Assembly (NCBI GenBank): GCA_964371355.1 | Contig: CAYJMG010000001.1 | Location: 62,001-126,000, forward strand | Source: JACRBR01 sp964371355 | GTDB lineage: Bacteria; Chloroflexota; Dehalococcoidia; DSTF01; JACRBR01 | DNA length: 64,000 bases | Direction of reading: 5' to 3' | In this document: piece by piece, positions 30,928 to 39,744 of the stretch | Position numbering within the stretch: position 1 is the stretch's first letter | How the letters are laid out: each line of letters begins with the position of its first letter | The notes under the pieces: generated by a model | What the model was told of the DNA's origin: nothing | What the model saw: the letters and a program-made list of their open reading frames with translations, nothing else | Database searches by the model: none | Position numbers and translations under genes: made by a program

Positions 30928-31896
30928 ATGACGCGCTACATCATCTACGGCGCGGGCGCCGTCGGAGGCGTGATCGGAGCCCGCCTCTTCGAGTCCGGCC
31001 GCGGCGTCGTCCTCATCGCGCGCGGCCCGCACCTCGACGCCATCCGCGAGCGCGGCCTGACCCTGCAGACGCCCCTCGGCTCGAACACCTTCCGCATCCC
31101 GGCCGTCGGCCATCCCTCCGAGCTCCAGTTCACGCCCGACGACATCGTGCTCCTCACGATGAAGACCCAGCACACGGAGAGCGCGCTCGAAGATCTCCGA
31201 GCAGCCGCCGGTGACGGCATCCCCATCGTCTGCGCGCAGAACGGCGTCCAGAACGAGCGCGTCGCCGCCCGCCGCTTCGCCCGCGTCTACGGCATGATGG
31301 TGTGGCTCCCGGCGACGCACCTCGAGCCGGGCATCGTACAGGCGAGCGCCGCGCCCGTGAACGGTGTGCTCGACACCGGCCGCTATCCCTCCGGCACGGA
31401 CGCGCTCATCGAACAAGTGGCCGACGATGTCGACGCCTCCGGCATCGCGTCGAAGGCCGTCCCGGACGTCATGCGCTGGAAGTACGCCAAGCTGCTTTCG
31501 AACCTCGGCAACGCCATCCAGGCAGCGTGCGATCCCGCCGGCGACACCCACCCCCTCTACGCACGCGTCCGAGAGGAAGCGCTCGCCTGCTACCGCGCCG
31601 CCGGCATCGGCCACGCGACGGACGAAGAGCAGTCCGCGCGCCGCACGGCCATGTCCCCCGTCGCCCCCATCGCGGGCGCGCGCCGTGGTGGCGGTTCGAC
31701 ATGGCAAAGTCTGGCCCGCGGCACGGGCTCCGTCGAGACCGACTACCTCAACGGAGAGATCGCCCTGCTGGGCCGCCTCCATGGTGTGCCAACGCCCGCA
31801 AACGCCGCCCTCCAGCGCATCATGGCCCGGCTCTCGCACGACAACACGCCGCCCGGTTCGCTCCGCCTCGCCGATATCGAACGAGAGATCGGATAG
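30928..31896 (+). CDS. ApbA/PanE family ketopantoate reductase-like protein
   Basis: NADPH-dependent 2-oxoacid reductase of the ketopantoate reductase family. The 322-residue product begins with IIYGAGAVGGVIGARL (nucleotide site, residues 5-20). It has LLTMKTQHTESAL near 73-85, CAQNGVQNE near 102-110, and MRWKYAKLLSNLGN near 181-194, supplying the conserved Lys and Asn. RGTGSVETDYLNGEI follows near 260-274, as in true PanE. GAGGGAG precedes the ATG. No panB or panC is near, so it may act on another 2-oxoacid. Confidence 0.86.
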   Translation: MTRYIIYGAGAVGGVIGARLFESGRGVVLIARGPHLDAIRERGLTLQTPLGSNTFRIPAVGHPSELQFTPDDIVLLTMKTQHTESALEDLRAAAGDGIPIVCAQNGVQNERVAARRFARVYGMMVWLPATHLEPGIVQASAAPVNGVLDTGRYPSGTDALIEQVADDVDASGIASKAVPDVMRWKYAKLLSNLGNAIQAACDPAGDTHPLYARVREEALACYRAAGIGHATDEEQSARRTAMSPVAPIAGARRGGGSTWQSLARGTGSVETDYLNGEIALLGRLHGVPTPANAALQRIMARLSHDNTPPGSLRLADIEREIG

Positions 31897-31992
31897 CGGA
31901 GTTCGACAGGCAGCCCGACCCGCGCGATGCGTCCCGCAGCGGCGCCATCAACGTCCGCATCGCCTGAGACGCCGCAGGCCGCGCATACGAAC

Positions 31993-32018
31993 AGGGGCGG
32001 GTCGCACGACCCGCCCCT
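31993..32018. terminator. Bidirectional hairpin between the reductase and dps
   Basis: Perfect 12-bp stem AGGGGCGGGTCG (31993-32004), CA, CGACCCGCCCCT (32007-32018) between two convergent genes. Confidence 0.75.
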
Positions 32019-32044
32019 TGCCCCTCTCCTCCGTCAACCCGTCC

Positions 32045-32515
32045 CTACGACGCCAGCCCGTCGCCCTTCCGCAGAAACTCGTCGATGAACCACGCGTGCT
32101 TCTCGTGCGTCTGCACCAGCGTCGCGAACAGGTCGTTCGATCCCGGATCGCCCTCGTCGTCCGCGGTCCGCGCCGCCGCCCGCATCTCGTCCACAACCCG
32201 CCGCTCGTTCTCCAGCGCCTCGTCCAGCATAGTGTGCGGCGTCGGCTTCCCCTTCGCAATCTCCACCGTCGCCCACGCCTCGATCTCCTCCGGCGTCGAC
32301 ACCGGCTCCGCGCCCAGCATCCGCAACCGCTCGCCCAGCGGGTCGATCTCGGCGAGTGCGGCCGTCGCCATCTCGTCGAAGAACAGGTGCAGGTCGCGGA
32401 ACAGCGGTCCGAAGGTGAACCAGTGATACCGCTTGTTGTTCAAGTATAGAGTGATCGCGTTCGCCTCGGCATGCTTTAGCGCCGTCACGACGCGCGTCTC
32501 CGTCGCGGTTACCAT
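32045..32515 (-). CDS. dps: Dps-like ferritin (DNA protection during starvation)
   Basis: Mini-ferritin that oxidises and stores iron and can protect DNA. With the start at 32515 the product has 156 residues, normal for Dps. The ferroxidase ligands are visible in NNKRYHWFTFGPLFRDLHLFFDE (H31-like His, and the D and E further on), described here in parts: RYHWFTFG near 26-33, RDLHLFFDEMA near 37-47. The start is chosen because AAGGAGGGA lies upstream; a longer frame to 32614 overlaps the divergent gene. The C-terminal helix ends FIDEFLRKGDGL as in the family. Confidence 0.9.
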   Translation of the reverse strand: MVTATETRVVTALKHAEANAITLYLNNKRYHWFTFGPLFRDLHLFFDEMATAALAEIDPLGERLRMLGAEPVSTPEEIEAWATVEIAKGKPTPHTMLDEALENERRVVDEMRAAARTADDEGDPGSNDLFATLVQTHEKHAWFIDEFLRKGDGLAS

Positions 32516-32601
32516 CGCCGTCCCTCCTTCGTTCGTCGAGTCGTCGCTCCCGCGATCCAACGTACCACCGGCGCCGCTGGGTTGTGCTACGGCCATGTGG
32601 C

Positions 32602-32607
32602 AATACT
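32602..32607 (+). promoter_or_regulatory. -10 box of the phosphoesterase gene
   Basis: AATACT, 6 nt before the ATG at 32614, no Shine-Dalgarno sequence. Confidence 0.45.
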
Positions 32608-32613
32608 GTCGCA

Positions 32614-33303
32614 ATGCGTATCGGCATCGTCTCCGACATCCACTGCAACCACCAGGCGCTCCAGATCGCCCTCGACCGGATGGGCGCCGTCGACGAGCTC
32701 CTCTGCGCCGGCGACGCCGTCTACCAGTTCCGCTTCTCGAACGAGGTCATGGCGCTGCTCCGCGAACGCGGCGCCCGTTACATCCTCGGCAACCACGAGG
32801 ACACGCTGCTGGGCAAGTGGGGCGAGCACGCCCGCTCGGCCGGATGGGTGCGCGGTGACGAGCTCGACTACATGGCCTCGCATGACGCTCGCCTACGGAC
32901 GACGCTGCCAAACGGCAAGACGCTGGTGATGGTGCACGGCAGCCCGTGGGAGCCGCACAACGAGTACATCTACCCCAACAGCCCCGCTATCTCACGCCTC
33001 GGCGAGATCGGCGCCGACTACGTGGTGCTGGGGCACACCCACTACCAGATGGCCGAGCGCGTCGGCCGCAGCCTCATCATCAACCCCGGCTCGGCGGGCG
33101 AGCCGCGCGACCCCCGCAACCACTTCCAGCTCTCGTACGCGATCCTCGACACAGGCACCGGCGAAGTGACGTTCGACGACTTCCCCGACCCCACGCGCGC
33201 CCCCGTCGACCCCAGCATCATCCCCGGCGGCGCCACAGGCCGCGCCCCCGGCGCGCGGGATGAGCCCACGCCGCGGAATAGCAACTTCTGGACGCCGGGA
33301 TAG
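32614..33303 (+). CDS. Calcineurin-like metallophosphoesterase (YfcE/MPE type)
   Basis: Dinuclear-metal phosphoesterase. The 229-residue product starts MRIGIVSDIHCNHQAL, giving D8 and H10. GAGDAVYQF-like 'CAGDAVY' near 38 follows, then GNHEDTLLGK near 66 (N, H, D ligands), MVHGSPWEPH near 108 (H) and LGHTHYQM near 142 (GHTH). All ligands are in place. INPGSAGEPRDPRN is also typical of the family. Substrate unknown. The ATG at 32614 is taken over one at 32584 because the first beta strand then starts at residue 2 and the -10 box fits a leaderless start. Confidence 0.9.
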   Translation: MRIGIVSDIHCNHQALQIALDRMGAVDELLCAGDAVYQFRFSNEVMALLRERGARYILGNHEDTLLGKWGEHARSAGWVRGDELDYMASHDARLRTTLPNGKTLVMVHGSPWEPHNEYIYPNSPAISRLGEIGADYVVLGHTHYQMAERVGRSLIINPGSAGEPRDPRNHFQLSYAILDTGTGEVTFDDFPDPTRAPVDPSIIPGGATGRAPGARDEPTPRNSNFWTPG

Positions 33304-33351
33304 GACTGCCGATCGTGATTCGGGTGAATCGCTCGTCAGAATCAGCCCCGA

Positions 33352-33357
33352 TATACT
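33352..33357 (+). promoter_or_regulatory. -10 box of the VWA protein gene
   Basis: TATACT, 6 nt before the ATG at 33364, without Shine-Dalgarno sequence. Confidence 0.55.
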
Positions 33358-33363
33358 CAACCG

Positions 33364-36300
33364 ATGCCCATCGACCAGCAGTTCCTCGACGACATCGAGC
33401 GCAAGCTCGCCACCCATGCCCCATCCCTCGCGGCCGAGTACCGCCGCGCCGCCGACGACGTCATGCCCGTCCTCTCCGAGCACGACTTCCGCACCTGGGC
33501 CGAGGAGGGCGTCGAGCTGGCAGGACACTCCCTCCGCTCCTGGGAGGCCGCCGCCGAGTACTACCGTGTCTCCGCCGAGGTCATGCGCGCCCTCCCCTCC
33601 GCCACGTTCCGGCGCTGGGCCCACGCCAGCCGCGACCTCGCCGAGTACTCCTCGGTCGTCGCCGCCGCGTACCTGAAGGCCAGCCCAAAGGCCGTGCCGT
33701 TCCTCGCCGAGGACCAGCTCGTGGAGTGGGCCTCCCTCGGCCAGCGGCTGTACAAGGGGCACTGGAAGTCCATCTCGCTCGCCTCCGGCTACTTCGGCGC
33801 CAGCCCCGGCCTGCTCGCCACCCTCACGCTCGGCGAGATGGCGCGCCTGGTCGCCCTCATCGAGCAGGTCGCCGAGCGGTCGTACGAGCTGGCCGGCGCC
33901 TGCCTCGACGCCTCGCCCGGGCTCTTCGCCGCGCTCGAGAAGCGCGACCGCGCCCCGTTCCTCACGCTCGCCTCCGCCGTCGGCGACGCGTCCTGGGCCG
34001 ACGTGCGGATCTGCTTCGAGCGTTCACCCAATTTGCTGGCGCCGGTCGACCCGACGGCGCGCAGCCGCTTTCTGCAGCTCGCCGCTAATGTCGCGCGCCG
34101 CAGCGGCCGTCACGCCTACGCGCTGTTCTCCGAGGGCGCGATGTCGCTCGCGACGGTGCCGAAGGACTCGCACCACGACCTGCTCTCGATGGCCGAAGAG
34201 CTATCGATGGCCTCGCCGACGGCAGCGATGGAGTTCCTGAAGTCGTCGCCCGAGGTCCTCAAGCGCATCCGCATCCGCGAGTTGCAGAGCTGGCACGCTG
34301 CCGGCCAGAAGATCCTCGAGCACAGCGTCGAGGGCGGCGAGGCGTACTTCCGCCTCGAGTCCGGCAAGGGCGAGGAGGTGCTGCAGCAGCTCTCGTCGCG
34401 CGTCGACCTCTCGCGCGTCGGCGAAGTGCTGCGCCTGTACTGCAAGGCGCTTACTGGCACCAACGTCAGCATCCACCCCGTGTCGTACCTCGCGGAGAAG
34501 GGCATCGGCTGGGTGAGCGAGAACCGCCCCAGCACCGAGGGCACCACCGTCTATCTCCCGGAGTTTGTCGAGGAGTACGTCGAGCGAGACCAGAACTTCT
34601 CCGTGTACAAGGTGTTCGCCACGCACCAGGCCGCCCACCTCGAATTCGGCAGCTTCTTCTTCCGCTGGTCGCGCGACCCCGGCCTCCTGCCCGCCCGCCG
34701 CCACGATGTCGAGACCGAGCGCATCAGCTCCGGTGTGCAGCAGGCGCGCGAGAAGGGCTACCTCACCGAGATGGAGCGCTTCTTCGACCTCTTCGACGAC
34801 CGCCAGGTCGCCTCCGACCTCTTCGCCATTGCCGAGGACACGCGCATCGACACGCTGGTGCGGCGCGAGTACGGCGGCATCCGCAAGGCGTGGGCGCGCA
34901 CGATGGAGAACGAGCTGGAGTCGCGCGCACTGCCGAACGGCATGCCGCTGCGCCAGGCGTTCGTCGAGAACCTCGTCCGCGCCTCGCTGGACGGCTCCCA
35001 CACGATGATCTGGCCAAAGGCGCTGCAAGGGATCCTCGCGAATGCGCTCGTCACGCTCTTCGGACTGAAGGAAAAGGGCGCCACGATCGAGGACACCGCC
35101 GAGGCCACACTGACGCTGTACGAGATCGCGGCGAAGATCCCGAACATCCTGCCGGACGAGTTCCATGATCTCGACTGGGAGACCATCAATGAAGAGACGC
35201 TGCAAATGATGATGTCCGCGCCCGGCGAGAGCGCGGACGGCGACGCACCCGGCGAGATGGGCGGCCAGCAGGTCGAGTACGAGAGCCCCGACCAGGTCGA
35301 CTTCCGTGGCGACTTCAAGCCCGAGCTGGTGCAGCTCCTCATGCGGCTGCGGCTGAAGGAGGGCGAGGTCTCGCAGGACGGCACGCTATCGCCCCTTACG
35401 CAGGAGCAGCTCGCCGAGATGCTGGAGAAGAGTGTCGAGATCACGATCGGCGCGATGGCCGAGGGTGACCTCGCGTCGACGATCGGCCTCTTCCTCTCGA
35501 ACCTCGAGAAGGAGGCCGGCACGCCCATCGGCGATCAGGACCAGAAGAACCAGGACGGACAGCCCGGCGGCGAGGGCGAGGAGCCCGAAGAGCAGGAGCT
35601 GACCCCACAGATCAAGACCTTCCTGTACGACGAGTGGGACTTCCGCGCCGCCGACTACAAGCCCGGCTGGTGCCGCATCCTCGAGCGCCCCCTCGAGGAG
35701 GGCTCAGACGAATACTTCGAGGACACCCTCCGCGAGCACGCCCAGCTCGTCAACGAGACCCGAAAGCAGTTCGAACTGCTGAAGCCCGAGCTGTACCGCA
35801 AGATCAAGCGCCTGCTGGACGGCGAGGAGTTCGACTTCGACGCCGTCATCGACTACGCCGTCGAGCGCAAGGCCGGACACTCGTACACGGACAAGATCTA
35901 CTGGCGTCGCAACAAGATCGAGCGCGACGTGGCGGTGGCGTTCCTCCTCGACATGTCCGCGTCCACGGACGAGGAGATCGAGAAGCGGAAGCAGAAGTAC
36001 GCGGACGACGACGACTTCGACGACGACCCGCGCAAGTACTTCCAGTGGCTGGCCCAGCGCCGCGCCGCGCAGGCGATCGCGCCGCCGAAGCGCATCATCG
36101 ACCTCGAGAAGGAGGGGCTGGTGCTCTTCATCAAGGCGCTGGAGACGATCGGCGATGCGTACGGCATCTTCGGCTTCAGCGGCTACGGACGCGACAACGT
36201 CGAGTTCTATGTGATCAAGGACCTGGACGAGCAGTTCGGCGACAAGGTGAAGAAGCGCATCGACAAGATCGCCCCCATCCGCTCGACCCGCATGGGCCCG

Positions 36301-36615
36301 GCGATCCGCCACGCCGTGCACAAGCTGGACACGTACGACGCCAAGGTCAAGATCATGATCCTGGTGTCAGACGGCCGCCCGCAGGACCACGGCTACGGCC
36401 GCGACCGCACGGAGAAGGAGTACGCCATCCACGACACGAAGCAGGCGCTGCTGGAAGCGCGCCGCAAGGGCATCACGCCGTTCGCGCTGACGGTCGACAA
36501 GGAAGGCCACGACTACCTCGGCCAGATGTGCGAAGACATGGGCTACGAGGTCGTCGCCGACATCGAGCAGCTCCCCCAGCGCCTGCCGACGCTGTACCGC
36601 CGGCTCACGGAGTAG
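33364..36615 (+). CDS. Giant NorD-like VWA-domain protein with N-terminal helical repeats
   Basis: A 1083-residue, apparently cytoplasmic protein. Residues about 20-350 contain repeated helical units with a recurring A-x-x-Y-x-x-A-S-P-x-x-L pattern (for example YLKASPKAVPFL, YFGASPGLLATL and CLDASPGLFAAL). A central part has THQAAHLEFGSFF with H421, H425 and E427, then FAIAEDTRID with E491 and D492. It resembles a zincin site whose catalytic Glu is replaced by Gln. An acidic linker follows at 620-740. The C-terminal VWA domain has an intact MIDAS: DMSAS near 862-866 and VSDGRPQD near 1004, with CbbO/NorD-like KGITPFALTVD after it. NorD/CbbO proteins work with a MoxR-type AAA+ ATPase, but none lies nearby. 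Confidence 0.83.
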   Translation: MPIDQQFLDDIERKLATHAPSLAAEYRRAADDVMPVLSEHDFRTWAEEGVELAGHSLRSWEAAAEYYRVSAEVMRALPSATFRRWAHASRDLAEYSSVVAAAYLKASPKAVPFLAEDQLVEWASLGQRLYKGHWKSISLASGYFGASPGLLATLTLGEMARLVALIEQVAERSYELAGACLDASPGLFAALEKRDRAPFLTLASAVGDASWADVRICFERSPNLLAPVDPTARSRFLQLAANVARRSGRHAYALFSEGAMSLATVPKDSHHDLLSMAEELSMASPTAAMEFLKSSPEVLKRIRIRELQSWHAAGQKILEHSVEGGEAYFRLESGKGEEVLQQLSSRVDLSRVGEVLRLYCKALTGTNVSIHPVSYLAEKGIGWVSENRPSTEGTTVYLPEFVEEYVERDQNFSVYKVFATHQAAHLEFGSFFFRWSRDPGLLPARRHDVETERISSGVQQAREKGYLTEMERFFDLFDDRQVASDLFAIAEDTRIDTLVRREYGGIRKAWARTMENELESRALPNGMPLRQAFVENLVRASLDGSHTMIWPKALQGILANALVTLFGLKEKGATIEDTAEATLTLYEIAAKIPNILPDEFHDLDWETINEETLQMMMSAPGESADGDAPGEMGGQQVEYESPDQVDFRGDFKPELVQLLMRLRLKEGEVSQDGTLSPLTQEQLAEMLEKSVEITIGAMAEGDLASTIGLFLSNLEKEAGTPIGDQDQKNQDGQPGGEGEEPEEQELTPQIKTFLYDEWDFRAADYKPGWCRILERPLEEGSDEYFEDTLREHAQLVNETRKQFELLKPELYRKIKRLLDGEEFDFDAVIDYAVERKAGHSYTDKIYWRRNKIERDVAVAFLLDMSASTDEEIEKRKQKYADDDDFDDDPRKYFQWLAQRRAAQAIAPPKRIIDLEKEGLVLFIKALETIGDAYGIFGFSGYGRDNVEFYVIKDLDEQFGDKVKKRIDKIAPIRSTRMGPAIRHAVHKLDTYDAKVKIMILVSDGRPQDHGYGRDRTEKEYAIHDTKQALLEARRKGITPFALTVDKEGHDYLGQMCEDMGYEVVADIEQLPQRLPTLYRRLTE

Positions 36616-36635
36616 AACGGCCGGAGCTCTGTCCG

Positions 36636-37778
36636 CTAGTCACAAACTCCTCGACCACCAAGAGTGGGGAACGAAAGAGCCAACGTCTCGTTGTCTGGAG
36701 CCCAAGCAATCGTTGGATAGACAGAGGCGATACGGTCTGCAGCTATTTCTAACGTCCGTACTGCATCCAGTGACCAGGATGACCCGTCGAGGCCTGCCAC
36801 AACGATGTTTCCCTCCGTCCAATACGCGAAGTGGAGCGAATCGGGTGACCAGGCAATCGGCCCTCCTCGTCGATATGGAAAGCTCCAGTCGCTCCCGGTA
36901 ATCAGACTATGCAGCGCTAGTGATTCTTCGCCCTCCACGGAGATGACCGAGCCAAGATCTGGCGAGATTGAGCGAAAGGCCTGTGGTGAAAGATCCGTGC
37001 CGATCGCGAAGACATCGCGGATCAGTTGGTCGCCGGGAGGCGTCGTCACATAGAATTGCATCTCCTGGTCGATGCCTCCTCTGACACGAAGCAGGAGGTC
37101 GCCATCCGCGAGCCACCAGAAGCTACTCAAGCCTTCGACAAGCGTCACTGGGTCGTCAGTGTGGTCGATGCTGACAATTCGAAGCCCCACGGCATCCACG
37201 GATCCCGGGCAGACTGGACTGACATAGGCGAGGTAACGACCGTCCGGACTGATTTGCGGGCCGTAGCCGTGGTCGACGGGGATTTCCTCACCGGCTCTGG
37301 TGTGCAGGAACGTGGTATAGAAGACCGGACCAGGGTCGGTGAATCGCACGAAGGCCGTGGTCCCACTGTCGGCATCGATGGTCGCGACGCCTCCGACGCC
37401 AAGCGAGTACTGCAGTTCATCATCTCCAGTGTTGACGTCTACGCGCCTGATCTCGTTCTCAGCGATGTGATAACTCGTTGCATACCACAGAGCCTCTCCT
37501 GAGGACTCCCAGTCGAAGTAGAAACCCATACGATCGGCCAACTTGCGCCATTCACGCGTGCGGATGTTCAGCACGAAGATTCCTTCGGCAGAGGGTTTCG
37601 GCGCGACGACCGCTGTAGGCATCAGCGGCGGAGAGACGACCGGCGTCGACGTTGGAGTTGGGCCAGCCCTCGCGGCGGGCGGCGTGTCCTCGGAGGCCGG
37701 CGATGGTGCGTCGATGTTCCCCGGACCACAGGCAGCTAGAAGCGACAGCCAAAGGAAGACAGCCAGCTTGTGTCGCAT
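36636..37778 (-). CDS. Secreted lipoprotein with a TolB/PD40-like beta-propeller
   Basis: A 380-residue lipoprotein: signal peptide with lipobox ending at C17 (SLLAAC), a Pro/Thr-rich linker (about 25-60), then a propeller-like region. Blades are suggested by repeats such as YGPQISPDGRYLAYVS, GGPIAWSPDSLHFAYW and YPTIAWAPDNETLALS, the usual W-S-P-D-G-x-x-L-A pattern. No catalytic residues are recognised, so it is likely a sensor or binding protein on the outer face of the membrane. Its DNA is less GC-rich than average here. TATCAT lies 6 nt before the ATG. It converges with the VWA gene, with 20 bp between stops. Confidence 0.82.
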   Translation of the reverse strand: MRHKLAVFLWLSLLAACGPGNIDAPSPASEDTPPAARAGPTPTSTPVVSPPLMPTAVVAPKPSAEGIFVLNIRTREWRKLADRMGFYFDWESSGEALWYATSYHIAENEIRRVDVNTGDDELQYSLGVGGVATIDADSGTTAFVRFTDPGPVFYTTFLHTRAGEEIPVDHGYGPQISPDGRYLAYVSPVCPGSVDAVGLRIVSIDHTDDPVTLVEGLSSFWWLADGDLLLRVRGGIDQEMQFYVTTPPGDQLIRDVFAIGTDLSPQAFRSISPDLGSVISVEGEESLALHSLITGSDWSFPYRRGGPIAWSPDSLHFAYWTEGNIVVAGLDGSSWSLDAVRTLEIAADRIASVYPTIAWAPDNETLALSFPTLGGRGVCD

Positions 37779-37784
37779 GAGGGC

Positions 37785-37790
37785 ATGATA
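37785..37790 (-). promoter_or_regulatory. -10 box of the beta-propeller lipoprotein gene
   Basis: TATCAT on the minus strand, 6 nt before the ATG at 37778; no Shine-Dalgarno sequence. Confidence 0.5.
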
Positions 37791-37846
37791 GCCCGTCTGT
37801 CCTTATAGACGCTGACAAGCGGCTGACGTATCGCTGATACTTCAGT

Positions 37847-38323
37847 CTAAGCCGCAGCCCGGCCCGGCGCGCCCAGCGCCTCCACAACCTTCTGCGCCTT
37901 GCCCTTGTGCGCCATCGCCACCTCGAGCTCGTACACCGTGCTTTCGGCAGTCTCGATGGTGATGGGACTGAAGCCGAGCTTCTTCGGCTCGATGCGGCAG
38001 GATGCGATCTCGCCGCGCGCGACCTTTGCCCGCAGCTCGCCGACCGACGACTTCAGGATGCCGCGCCTGTGCTCGCAGATCGCCAGCCAGTTCGGGGTGA
38101 GCGCAACGATGACCTCGCCCTCGAGGCCGGCGGGGGCGTTGTCGCCGTCCGTGTCCTTCGACAGCTTCTTCTCCAGCATCTTCGCTGCCGCGAAGCCCAC
38201 CAGCCCGCCGATCGCGGCGCCGCTGCTTCGCGCCGTGATCTTCTTCCCGTACCCCCGCGACATCGCCGGGAACGACGCGCTCACCGGCTCCCCCAGCTCC
38301 TGCTCGATTATCGTGAGATCCAT
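37847..38323 (-). CDS. Unknown protein with a glycine-rich helix and a PH-like C-terminal region
   Basis: A 158-residue protein that I cannot assign to a family. The N-terminal 40 residues are polar. A small-residue segment SSGAAIGGLVGFAAAKMLEK (about 30-49) could be a membrane-associated or glycine-zipper helix. The remaining 100 residues are predicted strand-rich (EGEVIVALTPNWLAICEHR, IASCRIEPKKLGFSPITIET) and end in a helix (KAQKVVEALGAP), an arrangement like a bacterial PH-type domain. GGAGG lies upstream of ATG 38323, which is preferred to upstream starts. Its neighbours give no hint. Confidence 0.55.
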   Translation of the reverse strand: MDLTIIEQELGEPVSASFPAMSRGYGKKITARSSGAAIGGLVGFAAAKMLEKKLSKDTDGDNAPAGLEGEVIVALTPNWLAICEHRRGILKSSVGELRAKVARGEIASCRIEPKKLGFSPITIETAESTVYELEVAMAHKGKAQKVVEALGAPGRAAA

Positions 38324-38438
38324 GACACGCGCCCTCCGTAGCTTCATCGCGCCGCAGCGCGCGCTTTCAGCCCGCGCGGGCTGCCGGAGAAGGATCGACC
38401 CGGCCGGCCGCCGGCTGCACCCCGGGCACACACGGATC

Positions 38439-38444
38439 TAGAAT
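38439..38444 (+). promoter_or_regulatory. -10 box of the small helical protein gene
   Basis: TAGAAT, about 90 nt before the ATG at 38537, leaving a leader of about 85 nt with GGAGG before the start. Confidence 0.4.
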
Positions 38445-38536
38445 GGAGCATCGAGGGAGCCCACGGCCCCGGCAGGTGTGCTGTCCTTCGACGGCCCCTC
38501 GGAGCCACGGCGCGCTCCCTCCCTCAGGAGGCAGCG

Positions 38537-38773
38537 ATGGAACTCATCCTCCACACCGAAGAAGCCCGGCTGCTCCGCCAGGTGCTCGATCAGCACACGT
38601 CGGATCTGAAGATGGAGATCGGCAAGACCGAGAACTACGCCTGGCGCCAGTCCCAGAAGCAGGATCTGCGGACGCTGCGGGACATCGCCGCGCGGCTCGA
38701 TCAGGCCGTCGACGACGAGGAGGCGCCGGGTGAACCCGTCGAGCGCATCGCCGAAGAGGCGCTACAGGCTTAG
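38537..38773 (+). CDS. Small helical protein of unknown function
   Basis: A 78-residue, highly charged, probably all-helical protein: EEARLLRQVLDQHTSDLKME, then TENYAWRQSQKQDLRTLRDI, ending with an acidic tail. The pattern suggests a helical hairpin or coiled coil like many short uncharacterised bacterial proteins. GGAGG lies 5 nt before the ATG. Its stop overlaps the stop of the convergent nitronate monooxygenase gene (TTAG). No function can be given. Confidence 0.7.
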   Translation: MELILHTEEARLLRQVLDQHTSDLKMEIGKTENYAWRQSQKQDLRTLRDIAARLDQAVDDEEAPGEPVERIAEEALQA

Positions 38774-39744
38774 GCGCCGCGCAGTCGCGCCAGCACGGCC
38801 TCGGCTTCGGCCATGATGTCGCGGATGATGGCCGCGGCCGGCTTCACGTCGCGCACCAGCCCCGCTGCCTGTCCGGCGTACGCGCTCTGCGCGTCCGGTG
38901 GCGCCTCACCCGACACCCCCGACGAAGCGAGGATCGCCTCGCGCTGGCGTAGCAGCTCGTCCTCGCGGCCATGCCACTCCGCGGCGAACCGCGTCAGGAT
39001 GCTGCGCCCGTGGATCCCGTCGGGCCAGCGCATGCCGTCGACGATGTCGAACACGTCAGTGAACACCGTGTCGTCCGCCGTCGCTGCCATAATCCGCTCC
39101 TGATGCGCATGCGCGGACGGCGTCGCTTCCTCCGCGCACACGAAGCGCGTGCCCATCACCACGCCCTGCGCCCCCAGCGCCAGCATCGCCACCAGCCCGC
39201 GCCCGTCGGCGATCCCGCCCGCCGCCAGCACCGGGATGCCGGCCGCGGCATCGACAGCCTGCGGCACGAGCGCGACCGTCGCTACGCCGCCGGTGTGCCC
39301 GCCCGCCTCGCCGCCCTGCGCGATGATGACGTCAACACCGGCCGCGGCGGCGATCTGCGCGCCCGCCAACGTCTGTACCTGCGCCAGCACCTTGATGCCC
39401 GCCTGGTGCAGCCGTGCGGCGTACGGCGTCGGGTCGCCGAAGCTCAGCGTGACCGACGGCACCCGCTCTTCGATGCACACGTCGAGGAAGCCCGGCGCCA
39501 CGCCCAGGATGTGGACCCACACGTTCACACTGAACGGCCGCTGCGTCAGCTCGCGCGTCCGCCGGATCCGCGCGCGGATCTCCTCCGGCCCGCCGCGGTC
39601 GATGCCGCCCAGCCCGCCCAGCCCGCCGGCGTTCGACACAGCCGCGGCGAGCGCCGGTCCGGCCGTGCCCCCGGCCATGCCCGCGCTCGCGATCGGCAGG
39701 TCGATGCCAAGCAATTCGCAGGCGGGTGTTCGCAAGGCACTCAC
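38770..39744 (-). CDS. Nitronate monooxygenase (2-nitropropane dioxygenase-like, FMN)
   Basis: FMN-dependent TIM-barrel enzyme that oxidises alkyl nitronates, or a related enoyl-reductase-like flavoprotein. The 324-residue protein has the phosphate and flavin motifs of the family: PIASAGMAGGTAGPALAAAV near 17-36, SVNVWVHIL near 72, AQGGEAGGHTGG near 142-153, AAGGIADGRG near 174-183 and MGTRFVCAEEA near 197-207. The substrate is unproven. Its ATG overlaps the stop of the K+ channel gene (ATGA), so the two form an operon, an unusual pairing. Confidence 0.87.
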   Translation of the reverse strand: MSALRTPACELLGIDLPIASAGMAGGTAGPALAAAVSNAGGLGGLGGIDRGGPEEIRARIRRTRELTQRPFSVNVWVHILGVAPGFLDVCIEERVPSVTLSFGDPTPYAARLHQAGIKVLAQVQTLAGAQIAAAAGVDVIIAQGGEAGGHTGGVATVALVPQAVDAAAGIPVLAAGGIADGRGLVAMLALGAQGVVMGTRFVCAEEATPSAHAHQERIMAATADDTVFTDVFDIVDGMRWPDGIHGRSILTRFAAEWHGREDELLRQREAILASSGVSGEAPPDAQSAYAGQAAGLVRDVKPAAAIIRDIMAEAEAVLARLRGA

